IMG/VR virus record: IMGVR_UViG_3300028908_000007
Location: 1-64,000 of that record
DNA length: 64,000 nucleotides
Strand: one strand, 5' to 3'
From: a virus
The notes beneath the pieces were generated by a model that saw nothing but the letters and a program-made list of their open reading frames with translations, was not told the DNA's origin and did not search any database. The position numbers were made by a program, and so were the translations under genes. Positions within the stretch are counted from its first letter, which is position 1, and every line of letters starts with the position of its first letter. This document shows, piece by piece, positions 44,485 through 52,456 of the stretch.

Positions 44485-45655
44485 AATCTATATTGGTGGT
44501 TTTGGTTATCAATACTCTGTAGGTGATAAAAAAGATAAGGGAGTGTCTTCTTATAAAACAAGAAAAGCCACAAAAGAAGGATTAGTAAAGAAGGCAGAAG
44601 ATGAAGCAGAACTCGTAACCATTGAGAAGTATATCGACCTATATTGTGTAACCGATAGAATACCTCTCACATATAAGAATATCAAAGAGTTAAACCATAT
44701 ATACGAAGCTATAGAAAACCTTATAGGAGACGAACACTCTATAACAAAGATAATTACCAATAGTAATGTCATTGCAAGACTCTATAGAAATCATAAAGTA
44801 CCTATCGAATACATACGAAGTAATTCAGACGAAGAACTATTACGTATTGCTGAGCTTAACGCAAAGTACGCATATAAAGTAAAAAAATCAGGAATCGATT
44901 ATAGCGATAGGGTAAGTAGATGGAAACCTAAATATGAGAAATCTGACCTATTTATTAACCAGAATCTGCTCTACTTTACTACAGATAACATCGATACGAG
45001 TAAAACAATTTATATTACATATAAGACAGTAAAGGATACTGATTTTGGTCAGAAACACAATAGCACTATCTATAGCCTATTTATTCCAAATAAACGAGAC
45101 GAGTTAATCGATAGAATTACTGCAAAACGACTTGAAATATCGGATTATAATACTTTAAGTGCTTTATCACTACAACGACTTTACGATGTCGAAGTACAAC
45201 GACTTCTTTATAAAGATTTTGACTCTGTCATAGAAGTTAAATCATCAAGAAGTAATAATCCTCCAAGATACATTACTTGTTTGGATTATATAACTCTGTC
45301 TTGGGATATACTACCTCCAGGCTTGGGGATGCGTATCCTTAACATAGAGAATCAATTAGAACGTTTGATGAAGGAGTGGCTTTCCTGGCTGAATACTCCA
45401 AATAACTTAACATGCTACGAGATAACAGATTCTATAAATGAGTCATTAAGTCCTAAAGATAAGGATGTGTATATAAAGAAATTAAACAAGAAACTCATTT
45501 ATGGTTTGGATCTGCCACCAAGAAATAATTTGAAGAGATTACAAAAACTAAACTATCGCGTCTATATCATAGAACAGGATGAGAGGTTTTACACAGGCAT
45601 CGTTACAGATGAGGGATCTATATTTTGGACAGCGTACTACTCAAATTTCAGTTAA
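44438..45655 (+). CDS. Hypothetical protein, possibly RNase H-like fold at N-terminus
   Basis: 405 residues; GAGGAG 9 bases before ATG 44438. The first 140 residues show a strand-strand-helix order (YLNLLSEERTKIYIGGFGYQ ... LNHIYEAIENLIG ... KIITNSNVIARLYRN) that resembles phage RNase H-like proteins, but the usual first catalytic Asp is not evident, so nuclease activity is doubtful. The rest is charged and helical with no recognised motif. Basic overall. Confidence 0.55.
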   Translation: MSIVLYLNLLSEERTKIYIGGFGYQYSVGDKKDKGVSSYKTRKATKEGLVKKAEDEAELVTIEKYIDLYCVTDRIPLTYKNIKELNHIYEAIENLIGDEHSITKIITNSNVIARLYRNHKVPIEYIRSNSDEELLRIAELNAKYAYKVKKSGIDYSDRVSRWKPKYEKSDLFINQNLLYFTTDNIDTSKTIYITYKTVKDTDFGQKHNSTIYSLFIPNKRDELIDRITAKRLEISDYNTLSALSLQRLYDVEVQRLLYKDFDSVIEVKSSRSNNPPRYITCLDYITLSWDILPPGLGMRILNIENQLERLMKEWLSWLNTPNNLTCYEITDSINESLSPKDKDVYIKKLNKKLIYGLDLPPRNNLKRLQKLNYRVYIIEQDERFYTGIVTDEGSIFWTAYYSNFS

Positions 45656-45711
45656 CATTTCTAAACACTTTCATCCCGTTTTGGGTTCATCAACTTTGCA
45701 GATAGTTTTTT

Positions 45712-46179
45712 ATGTGGATATTGTTAAAAGTATTTTCCAAGATACTCGGAGATACAGCAATCCATCGATTGATTGTTGGAGGAGTATTAGGATTACTGGT
45801 AGATAGAAATTCGTCCTATGAAGAAATAAAACATATTGTCGATAATATCAATAGGAAACGTGAATTAGCCCACGATCCAGAATCATTGATACTTCCGATC
45901 TGGTTGGCTACGGAAATGTGGAAAGCACCTACAATATGTGAGTTTACGAAGTCGTTTGAATTAAACAACGACTCAGATTGCTCTACACTGAGAGATGCAG
46001 TGCTCCATTCGAATGTAAGTCATAGACAGATCGCTGCTTGGCTGATAGATCGGTTAAACCCGGTATTGCGAAAGCGCATTAGCGGAAAGGAAGAAACATA
46101 TATACACGATATTGTACATCTTTTAGATGACTTTGCTAGTCTTACTACATCCACTACAACCCACGCTCACGCAGCGTGA
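45712..46179 (+). CDS. Hypothetical protein, 155 residues
   Basis: Helical protein with a short hydrophobic N-terminal stretch (IHRLIVGGVLGLLV), not a convincing signal peptide. No strong ribosome site precedes ATG 45712, and a nearby later start is possible. The C-terminus ends with a TTSTTTHAHAA tail. It is followed by a strong terminator. No family recognised. Confidence 0.5.
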   Translation: MWILLKVFSKILGDTAIHRLIVGGVLGLLVDRNSSYEEIKHIVDNINRKRELAHDPESLILPIWLATEMWKAPTICEFTKSFELNNDSDCSTLRDAVLHSNVSHRQIAAWLIDRLNPVLRKRISGKEETYIHDIVHLLDDFASLTTSTTTHAHAA

Positions 46180-46198
46180 TTGTGATGGAGATAAAACA

Positions 46199-46231
46199 CC
46201 CACCCTCTCCCAATCCATGGGAGAGGGTGGG
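46199..46231. terminator. Bidirectional terminator between convergent genes
   Basis: CCCACCCTCTCCCA at 46199-46212 pairs perfectly with TGGGAGAGGGTGGG at 46218-46231 (14 bp, loop ATCCA). Confidence 0.88.
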
Positions 46232-46246
46232 ATAAATAATACTAGA

Positions 46247-47053
46247 TCAGATCTGATCAGAAATCATCTTCATTCCAACATAAAATGCAGAAACGGTATC
46301 TATAACTATTGTGTTATAATATGCCGTGTTTTCTACTGCATTTATTGTAGCTTCCAACAATCCCTTTATGACGATCAACTCCCTGTCGTCGAGTTTCTTG
46401 GCATTTTTATAAAGCTTGTCAACTTTTGAATCAACCGCTTTTATGATCCCATTTACTCTGGATAAGTCTGGAGTAGGGTCTTGCTTTTCAAGTAAGAAGT
46501 GATTCTTTATTGTGCTTACCAAGAGTTTTTCATTTCCATATGCATTCGATACGGTAGATATTTCTACTTTTGAATCCATTTGAAAGTGCGATCGTATATC
46601 ATCATCTACGACTCTATTTATCTTTTCACATTCATCCCTTATTGACTTAATTCTACCATGCTCGTCTACCATTTCTTTCCCATAGACTTTTACTGCGATA
46701 TATTTGTCTAATTGATCTAATATGTCTGCCATAGTGGCTGTTAAATAACTATTCTTTGCTAAGTCCGGATATAGTTTATACATTGGATCTGATAGACCAA
46801 TTGGTATAGGTACGGTATTTGATCTAAGTTTATAGAAGTTTTCCCGAGTTATACGTTTACTCACATACCTTAATGTATTTCGTACAGTAGGAACACTATC
46901 AGGCAGTTGAGTATAGATAGAATTTGTACGGCGAAATATATCAAAAACACCCAACAGATTTGAGAAGCTTCGACTTAGAAAGCCAATGGCTTCCAAACTA
47001 TCTGTTATATTGGTGTAGTCTTCGGAGGAAAAATCCGTAATCTGAATGGACAT
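46247..47053 (-). CDS. Hypothetical virion-block protein, 268 residues
   Basis: Helical soluble protein, no recognised domain. Start ATG complements 47051-47053, 58 bases from the divergent RecA-like gene. The last 160 residues contain heptad-like leucine/valine patterns (GIIKAVDSKVDKLYKNAKKL) that may form a coiled coil. A 14-base perfect palindrome GATCAGATCTGATC (46245-46258) straddles its stop codon. Confidence 0.6.
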   Translation of the reverse strand: MSIQITDFSSEDYTNITDSLEAIGFLSRSFSNLLGVFDIFRRTNSIYTQLPDSVPTVRNTLRYVSKRITRENFYKLRSNTVPIPIGLSDPMYKLYPDLAKNSYLTATMADILDQLDKYIAVKVYGKEMVDEHGRIKSIRDECEKINRVVDDDIRSHFQMDSKVEISTVSNAYGNEKLLVSTIKNHFLLEKQDPTPDLSRVNGIIKAVDSKVDKLYKNAKKLDDRELIVIKGLLEATINAVENTAYYNTIVIDTVSAFYVGMKMISDQI

Positions 47054-47111
47054 ATTAAAAACCTAAAAAATGACATAGTCAGAGAATTTCATCAATTTTG
47101 GGAGAAACAAC

Positions 47112-48497
47112 ATGGCAAAACATTCAATAAGTGAACTTCGACAAGTACCAGGGATTCGTCCAATTATCAACATTGGTGCTTGTCTTGATATACCTACATC
47201 CTTGATTACCACAGGTGCTAAAGGAGAAACCATCATCAATGGCGGATTATCCATGCTGACAGGCATTGTTGGTGATGGTAATCTATTTAAATCTACTATT
47301 ATGCATTATATGGTATTAACCGCAGCCGATAGAATTGCTACAGCAAAACCAAATATCTTTACTTATGATACAGAAATGAATATGCATGTAGAGAGACTAT
47401 TTAGTCTTGCTTCTGGTCTAGAACATCTTAGTATAGAAGAGCTGGAAGACCTATGGATTATTACAGATAAAACACAACATCTAGGGGAAGAGTGGTTTGC
47501 TATTATGAAGGACTATATGACATCAAAGAAAAAAGAAGTTACTACACCTTTTGTAAACAGGAAAGGTGAACAAGTAAAGATTATAAAACCAGACTTTATT
47601 GAAATAGACTCTTTGACAGACTTTGAAACATCGAACCAGATGGACTTGTATGACAAATCTGACTTAGGTGAAAGTGGAGGGAATACACTATTCTTACGGG
47701 CGGGTCTGATTAAGACAAGACTTATTCTTGAGTTGGTAAATCTTGTTTACAGATATTCCACATATACTTTGTTTTCAGCACACATGGGTGAAAAGGCAGA
47801 ACTCAATGCCAGACCTGGTATGCGACCAAAGAAGAAGATGCAGTATATGGAAGCAGAAACAAAGATCAAAGGTGTTTCTGATAGAGTATACTATAGTCCT
47901 TCCATCGTATGGAGGCCTAAGAAAGCTGTCAATATGAAAAAAGCAGATAGCCTTAGTCCTGAGTATCCAATAAGAGCAGCGGAGGATGGCAAAGGCGATT
48001 ACACAGAACTCAACTTGGTAACGCTTGTAGCAATGCGATCGAAGAGTGGTAGAAGTGGCTATAGCATAGATTTGGTAGTAAGTCAAGATGAAGGTGTCTT
48101 ACCTACATTGACAGAGTTTCATTTCCTAAAAAGCAATAAGAAGTATGGTATGGAAGGAAACAATGTTCGTTATCATATGGTGTTGTATCCAGAAGTGACA
48201 ATTACAAGACCGTCTGTAAGAGAATTGATTTCTGGTGATCCATTGCTTAGACGAGCTATCAATATCACATCAGAACTACTACAATTACATATCTTTAAAC
48301 CAGAGTTAAAAGCCCAGGGATTACTGTGTAGCCCAGAAGAACTCTATAATGATTTAAAGAAGAAATATGATTGGAAGGAATTATTGAAGACAAGAGGCTA
48401 TTGGACACTGGATCAATATGAGAACAAAGTACCGTATTTAAGTATTATTGACCTGTTAAAGATGCGTACAGGTGAATATACTCCTTACTGGCTCTAA
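47112..48497 (+). CDS. RecA/UvsX-like recombinase
   Basis: 461 residues; GGGAGAAACAAC precedes the ATG. A RecA-fold core is seen: P-loop GIVGDGNLFKST (51-62, Lys60), FTYDTEMNMHVERL with the likely catalytic Glu near 88, Walker B DFIEIDSLTD (Asp166), and a later loop region rich in Arg/Lys (RPKKKMQYMEAETKIKG) fitting DNA-binding loops. The family promotes strand exchange, needed in phage recombination-dependent replication alongside SbcCD, RuvC and UvsW-like proteins in this window. The P-loop is slightly divergent from GxxxxGK(T/S). Confidence 0.72.
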   Translation: MAKHSISELRQVPGIRPIINIGACLDIPTSLITTGAKGETIINGGLSMLTGIVGDGNLFKSTIMHYMVLTAADRIATAKPNIFTYDTEMNMHVERLFSLASGLEHLSIEELEDLWIITDKTQHLGEEWFAIMKDYMTSKKKEVTTPFVNRKGEQVKIIKPDFIEIDSLTDFETSNQMDLYDKSDLGESGGNTLFLRAGLIKTRLILELVNLVYRYSTYTLFSAHMGEKAELNARPGMRPKKKMQYMEAETKIKGVSDRVYYSPSIVWRPKKAVNMKKADSLSPEYPIRAAEDGKGDYTELNLVTLVAMRSKSGRSGYSIDLVVSQDEGVLPTLTEFHFLKSNKKYGMEGNNVRYHMVLYPEVTITRPSVRELISGDPLLRRAINITSELLQLHIFKPELKAQGLLCSPEELYNDLKKKYDWKELLKTRGYWTLDQYENKVPYLSIIDLLKMRTGEYTPYWL

Positions 48498-48522
48498 ACT
48501 TTTTTTTGAGAGATTTTTTCAC

Positions 48523-49182
48523 ATGAGAAAGACTGTTCAGACAAACGACAACGGACTTATCAGCTATAAACTGGACAAATACCTGATTTCCATACCAGAA
48601 TTACCGCCCAGCTTGATTAGGAATACAGAAACACTTGCGACAGCTCCTGATCTTACCTCCCTATTTTTTATACCAACTGGTTATACAGTAGTTACCTCTT
48701 TTGAAAGTATCTATACTGGAAAGACTATTATCGTTTATCAGGACGATAACAATAATTTATTACTTATGGCAGGGTTTTATAAATATGCTAATATGAATCC
48801 AGCATCCCTACATATGGAGGCGTATGGTGTAAGTAGTAATAAAGGAAAAATAGGGGACCAAGTAGATGTTACTTTCGTACAAGAAGATCTTGAAGAGGGA
48901 AGCAGTGGATTCCCTGCACCGATTCCGGCTGGTGGGATTACTGCTGCGTTGCTGAATACTGTAGAGATGGGTAATCCAGATCTTTCAAGAGCCAGTATTA
49001 TTAACACAATGACTGGTAATCGAATTGTAGTACAGTCTACGATTCCGGTTCTCACACTGAGCTTGAATGCTCCTGTAAAGTATCATCCTTGGTTCATTGT
49101 ACCTACAGTAGGTACTGGACATAAGTTTATGAAAGGACAGCTTGGGGAGTATAATGAGATCAGTATACCCGTTCTTCTCTGA
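48523..49182 (+). CDS. Virion structural protein, 219 residues
   Basis: Start ATG 48523 with GAGAG about 10 bases upstream; the frame is open a little further into the RecA-like gene but without a ribosome site. Beta-rich, Pro-containing (IPELPPSL, FPAPIPAGG), no enzyme motif. The stop overlaps the next ATG (TGATG). Tail or baseplate role is inferred from composition. Confidence 0.58.
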   Translation: MRKTVQTNDNGLISYKLDKYLISIPELPPSLIRNTETLATAPDLTSLFFIPTGYTVVTSFESIYTGKTIIVYQDDNNNLLLMAGFYKYANMNPASLHMEAYGVSSNKGKIGDQVDVTFVQEDLEEGSSGFPAPIPAGGITAALLNTVEMGNPDLSRASIINTMTGNRIVVQSTIPVLTLSLNAPVKYHPWFIVPTVGTGHKFMKGQLGEYNEISIPVLL

Positions 49183-49844
49183 TGTCTCGCAAGAAAGCTG
49201 AAGATATTATAATAAAATACATTAATAAAATCTATCCAAATGGGAAGGCAGTAGAAGCATACAAAGAAAAGTTCAAAAAGATGAGTGACAAGGAATTCAA
49301 AAAGTTCATGGAAGAACTTCGAGATGGGAAAAGAGAACTAGTAGTTATTGCACCACCGTATGGGAAATCCAAATTATCAACAGAGAAGAATATATCCATT
49401 GCAAAAGAACTTGGATATACATTTCACCAGCATTTATGGATTGGTCCTACAAAAACACTACCAAAATATAAAACACCAGTTAAATATTTGGTATTAGAAT
49501 TGCCTTACAAGAGAGCAGCACAGACACTTACAAAAAAGATATCGGTACCATCTACTAGCAGGATAGTTGACACATTGACAGGACAACCAGCTGGTTCATC
49601 AAAAGGAGCAGCAGTAACCTATCCAGAACTGATGGTTCTTAGTGGAATGGGTTTGGATAAGTCAATCGAAGAATTGATTAAATATCGAGGAGGAGATAAG
49701 GGAGGATACCAGGCTTTCTTAGGAATGGCTGATGCAAATGGAATTATTCGCCAGGAATCTATAAAGTTATTTGCTACAGATGTATCCAGTAAGACTAGTT
49801 TAAAGCATTACCTTCAAGCGGCTCTACTTAGGAATAACTTGTGA
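49182..49844 (+). CDS. Possible detached RpoB C-terminal domain protein
   Basis: 220 residues. The segment SRIVDTLTGQPAG (residues about 125-137) followed by SSKGAAVTYPELMVLSGMG resembles the C-terminal end of RNA polymerase beta, which reads LVTQQPLGGKAQFGG then QRFGEMEVWALEAYGA; the LTxQPxG core, the later Glu-Leu/Met-x-Val-Leu and Gly spacing all line up. The preceding LWIGPTKTLP and KYLVLELPYKRAAQ fit the strands before it. The gene at 11276 already has a C-terminal region, so this may be a subunit of a second RNA polymerase, or a related fold. By-eye similarity only. Confidence 0.5.
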   Translation: MSRKKAEDIIIKYINKIYPNGKAVEAYKEKFKKMSDKEFKKFMEELRDGKRELVVIAPPYGKSKLSTEKNISIAKELGYTFHQHLWIGPTKTLPKYKTPVKYLVLELPYKRAAQTLTKKISVPSTSRIVDTLTGQPAGSSKGAAVTYPELMVLSGMGLDKSIEELIKYRGGDKGGYQAFLGMADANGIIRQESIKLFATDVSSKTSLKHYLQAALLRNNL

Positions 49845-49854
49845 TACTATTTAT

Positions 49855-49894
49855 ATACCCAGCCCGACAGCTATTTGTTTGCCGGGCTGGGTAT
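49855..49894. terminator. Terminator between convergent genes
   Basis: ATACCCAGCCCG at 49855-49866 pairs perfectly with CGGGCTGGGTAT at 49883-49894, 12 bp around a 16-base loop. It lies between the stop at 49844 and the convergent stop at 49899. Confidence 0.82.
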
Positions 49895-49898
49895 GAAA

Positions 49899-50276
49899 TT
49901 ATTTTATAATTTGATCCAAACTTATATCGGTTTCTCCGATACTCAACTCTCCAGGAACATCCATTGGATCCACCTTCTTTGTTTTTGTTGGAGCCTGTTT
50001 TCTTTCAGTTAACGTAGTTTCTACGGTTTTCATTTCCCGAAGTATATGTGCAGCAAGTTCTGCTGTTCTCTTGTTTTGTTCATCTTGAGTTTTTATAGAT
50101 GCTTTCGATAGAATCTGTCTATCCAAACCATCTATAAGATCGATGAAGAATCTGTTGTATTTCCTATCCGGGAGAGGATTGTCTTCATCCACCAAGGTCT
50201 CTAATGCTTTTCTTCTTAGACTTCTTGTATAATTAAGATCGTCTATATCGGAAGGACCGAAAAGGGTATCTGACAT
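49899..50276 (-). CDS. Small hypothetical protein
   Basis: 125 residues from MSDTLFGPSD (ATG complementing 50274-50276; a TTG two codons earlier is less likely). Charged and helical, with a Lys/Thr-rich linker (ERKQAPTKTKKVDPMDVPG). The gene is convergent with the RpoB-like ORF and divergent from the next gene, 15 bases away. No family recognised. Confidence 0.55.
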   Translation of the reverse strand: MSDTLFGPSDIDDLNYTRSLRRKALETLVDEDNPLPDRKYNRFFIDLIDGLDRQILSKASIKTQDEQNKRTAELAAHILREMKTVETTLTERKQAPTKTKKVDPMDVPGELSIGETDISLDQIIK

Positions 50277-50291
50277 AATCAAAAACCAGTC

Positions 50292-50801
50292 ATGTTGTTA
50301 AAAAAACTATTCAGTAAATTTAAAGATGAGGCTGTCTCTAAGAAAGACGATAAAAAGCCTTCTAGGAGCTCCTCAGAGGCTCTCAGAGACGTTTTTAGCG
50401 ACATAGATAGGGTTAGGTATTACTTAGCCAATATAGAGTCTAAGATTGCTTTAGATATCCATAAGAACAAATATAGCCTGATCAAATTACCTACTAATAT
50501 TAAAAACATAGTAGAATATCGAAACATTCTAGGAACCATTATAAACAACAACAATAATGATCTATATAAACACTATGGTATGTTAAATAATAATAGAGAT
50601 GTTTATCTACAGGAATGGTTTACACTAAATGGATATTACATAGAAGATCCTGTAGAGGAACTTAGGCTATTTTTAGACTATGTAAAGTTATTTATAGAAC
50701 ACCTAAATGACAATAAAAATCTTACAGTTTCTAACCAACTAGCCATAACTAATATAAAAGATATACTAGAAGTTTTCTATCAAATCAGCTCAACTCGCTA
50801 G
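50292..50801 (+). CDS. Hypothetical protein carrying a dispersed repeat near its N-terminus
   Basis: 169 residues, helical, Asn-rich, basic N-terminus (MLLKKLFSKFKDEAVSKK). Residues about 22-42 (KPSRSSSEALRDVFSDIDR) are encoded by repeat copy R3, which also encodes a DVFS-containing stretch in the SbcD-like protein (DVFSTD). The remainder shows no recognised domain. The inserted repeat falls between the basic N-terminus and the folded part, consistent with a tolerated insertion site. Confidence 0.58.
   Translation: MLLKKLFSKFKDEAVSKKDDKKPSRSSSEALRDVFSDIDRVRYYLANIESKIALDIHKNKYSLIKLPTNIKNIVEYRNILGTIINNNNNDLYKHYGMLNNNRDVYLQEWFTLNGYYIEDPVEELRLFLDYVKLFIEHLNDNKNLTVSNQLAITNIKDILEVFYQISSTR
50358..50418. 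repeat. Dispersed palindromic repeat, copy R3 (inside a gene)
   Basis: CCTTCTAGGAGCTCCTCAGA, then GGCTCTCAGAGACGTTTTTA and GCGACATAGATAGGG. The module A plus start of module B order is as in R2; the second half of B is lost or diverged. Confidence 0.65.
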
Positions 50802-50819
50802 TATATATAATAACTGTCC
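50792..50819 (+). promoter_or_regulatory. Candidate phage promoter
   Basis: AACTCG followed by CTAGTATATATAATAACTGT and CC. It is a relaxed version of the motif at 11223 and 26392, and shares the TGTCCAA that follows the motif at 11234. Ribosome site CGGAGAAACAAC and ATG 50842 follow. Confidence 0.4.
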
Positions 50820-50841
50820 AATAACTTGTCGGAGAAACAAC

Positions 50842-51327
50842 ATGACTAATATTTCCATTGCCGCCATCGGAGTCGATGTAGTAAAAGACGTTAGCAAATA
50901 TCTGGATGAAAATAAGGAAACATATCCAAAGGCTATGGAAGGGTTGGAGGAACTATCCAAAATAACAGTATCTATGTTTCTACATCCTAGATCGATGAAA
51001 AAGATACAGAAACTTATGGAAGAGAATCAGGAATTCAGAGACATGGTTTTTACTACTTATACTCGTTTCCATATGAGACTTAAATATGACTATGAGCGCT
51101 TGGGTGTAACAACTGATAAGTTAATTTCTTCCATAGTCGAATCTGTACAGTACTATGGAGGAAGCTCATACATGGGATATGTAGAGAAACATGAAATGCC
51201 TGAGACCAGCACAAGTCAGATACTCTGGGAACGATATAATTCATCTGAAGCAAATGTATGGATCAAGTACAATCCATACGCTATTGTTTTGTTTCTTATT
51301 CTGGTTTATTATAACGATAATTCGTGA
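50842..51327 (+). CDS. Hypothetical protein with C-terminal hydrophobic segment
   Basis: 161 residues; strong ribosome site. Mainly helical and soluble, with a short hydrophobic C-terminus (YAIVLFLILVYY) that could be a tail anchor in a membrane. No recognised domain. Its stop overlaps a GTG of the following frame. Confidence 0.6.
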   Translation: MTNISIAAIGVDVVKDVSKYLDENKETYPKAMEGLEELSKITVSMFLHPRSMKKIQKLMEENQEFRDMVFTTYTRFHMRLKYDYERLGVTTDKLISSIVESVQYYGGSSYMGYVEKHEMPETSTSQILWERYNSSEANVWIKYNPYAIVLFLILVYYNDNS

Positions 51328-51431
51328 TAAAAAAAATGTCAAATCGATTTAACACATTCACATATTTTTTAAGTGAGAAGGTTAGAGATCTTCTCAAATT
51401 CACCCACAACTCAACTAGAGGTAATATCCTT

Positions 51432-52160
51432 ATGGCAAGTATCAAAGACCAAATGAAAACCATCCAAGAAAACCCGAATTTCGAGCCGAGAATCATTGGC
51501 TCTGTATTGGATAAATGCAAACAGGTTCCAGAGCTCTATGAGGAGCCGCATATCAATCTTAACCCAGACATGTACTCACACGGTCCAAATGCTGAGGATG
51601 TGGAACTGGGCAGGAAGCTGAGTCCGTTCTGGTTCAGGAAGTTCGAGTATCTCGGGAATATTTACCCGAATATGGACTTTTTTATGAACACCATCAACAT
51701 TGCCAGAGGGGATCTTCGTGAAAAGATCCGTCCCTCAGCTTCTCGATCCATTGCCGGTTTTGTTCGGAGGAACAAATATAAAAAGATACACCTTCCGAAC
51801 TACTGGGCGCTCGTCACAGACGCAATGATTGCATCTATAAAGAAAGACGAGAAACTCATGGCGATGCTGTATGAGAGCAAGGCGCCCTTCACCATGTACT
51901 CGATGAAGGACGCAGAGGTACACGGCTGTACATATAGCGTTGTCGAATATAACCCTGTACTGGCGAAGTATGTCGGTATGATGGAGGAGATCAGAACTGT
52001 TCTGAAGAAAGGAGGTGGTGTTTTCGACAACGATCTCGTTCTGGAGCTGTTGGAGAATATCAAGGCAGACAAAGAAGCCGACATGCTCGAAGGCATCATG
52101 TCCGTGCTCTTCATCAAAGAGAAGGATGGTTCGAACAAACAACAGGACGAATCCGCTTAA
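51432..52160 (+). CDS. Hypothetical protein with capsid-like codon usage
   Basis: 242 residues from ATG 51432, chosen for AGAGGT 9 bases upstream; the same frame is open from a GTG at 51324 (36 residues longer) without a ribosome site. From about 51540 the codons become much more G+C-rich (CTC, AAC, CCG, GAG) than in neighbours, as in the capsid gene, suggesting high expression. The protein is charged, helical at the C-terminus (LLENIKADKEADMLEGIMSV), with no recognised domain. A hairpin at 52170-52194 and tRNA genes follow. Confidence 0.6.
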   Translation: MASIKDQMKTIQENPNFEPRIIGSVLDKCKQVPELYEEPHINLNPDMYSHGPNAEDVELGRKLSPFWFRKFEYLGNIYPNMDFFMNTINIARGDLREKIRPSASRSIAGFVRRNKYKKIHLPNYWALVTDAMIASIKKDEKLMAMLYESKAPFTMYSMKDAEVHGCTYSVVEYNPVLAKYVGMMEEIRTVLKKGGGVFDNDLVLELLENIKADKEADMLEGIMSVLFIKEKDGSNKQQDESA

Positions 52161-52169
52161 CTGTTAGTC

Positions 52170-52194
52170 GGGCTTTGTTTTGCAAGCAAAGCCC
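52170..52194 (+). terminator. Hairpin before tRNA genes
   Basis: GGGCTTTG at 52170-52177 pairs with CAAAGCCC at 52187-52194, loop TTTTGCAAG. No T-run follows, so it may be an RNA-processing or weak terminator hairpin ahead of the tRNAs. Confidence 0.45.
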
Positions 52195-52199
52195 TAAAC

Positions 52200-52276
52200 G
52201 GGCCTTTAGCTCAGTTGGTTAGAGCAGTCGACTCATAATCGATTGGTCGCAGGTTCGAGCCCTGCAAGGCCCACCA
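52200..52276 (+). tRNA. tRNA-Ile(CAT), AUA-decoding type (Ile2), rather than Met
   Basis: A full 77-base cloverleaf with encoded CCA. Acceptor GGGCCTT pairs with AAGGCCC; D-loop AGCTCAGTTGGTTAGAGC; anticodon loop CTCATAA with anticodon CAT; T-arm CAGGTTCGAGCCCTG. The anticodon arm and following GACTCATAATC...TTGGTCGC closely match bacterial tRNA-Ile2, whose CAT is modified to lysidine and reads AUA. AUA is very common in this genome. A Met tRNA cannot be fully ruled out. Confidence 0.9.
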
Positions 52277-52277
52277 T

Positions 52278-52362
52278 CGGGGTGTGGCGAAATTGGCAGA
52301 CGCAAGGAACTTAAGATTCCTCGGTTTTTACCGTGTCGGTTCGAGTCCGACCACCCCGACCA
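52278..52362 (+). tRNA. tRNA-Leu(TAA)
   Basis: An 85-base class II tRNA with encoded CCA. Acceptor CGGGGTG pairs with CACCCCG; D-arm GCGAAATTGGCAGACGC; anticodon stem-loop AGGAACTTAAGATTCCT with anticodon TAA; long variable arm CGGTTTTTACCG; T-arm TCGGTTCGAGTCCGA. It reads UUA/UUG, abundant in this AT-rich genome. It lies one base after the tRNA-Ile. Confidence 0.95.
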
Positions 52363-52371
52363 TTGCCTATT

Positions 52372-52416
52372 ACTGTCTCCCTCGCCTAACGGTGGGGGAG
52401 ACAGTATTTTTTTTTC
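52372..52416 (+). terminator. Rho-independent terminator after tRNAs
   Basis: ACTGTCTCCCTCGCC at 52372-52386 pairs with GGTGGGGGAGACAGT at 52391-52405 with one or two wobble/mismatch pairs, followed by ATTTTTTTTTTC. Confidence 0.88.
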
Positions 52417-52456
52417 TTCCTTCGGAATTTTATGAATTTTGGCTTGGAGATTTTAA

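Noticed and set aside
46245-46258. Palindrome GATCAGATCTGATC as an operator
   Set aside because: It straddles the stop codon at the 3' end of a gene next to a terminator, with no second copy; a role cannot be supported.
52200-52276. tRNA-Met call from anticodon CAT
   Set aside because: The anticodon stem and variable region match tRNA-Ile2 better; Met is kept only as a minor alternative.
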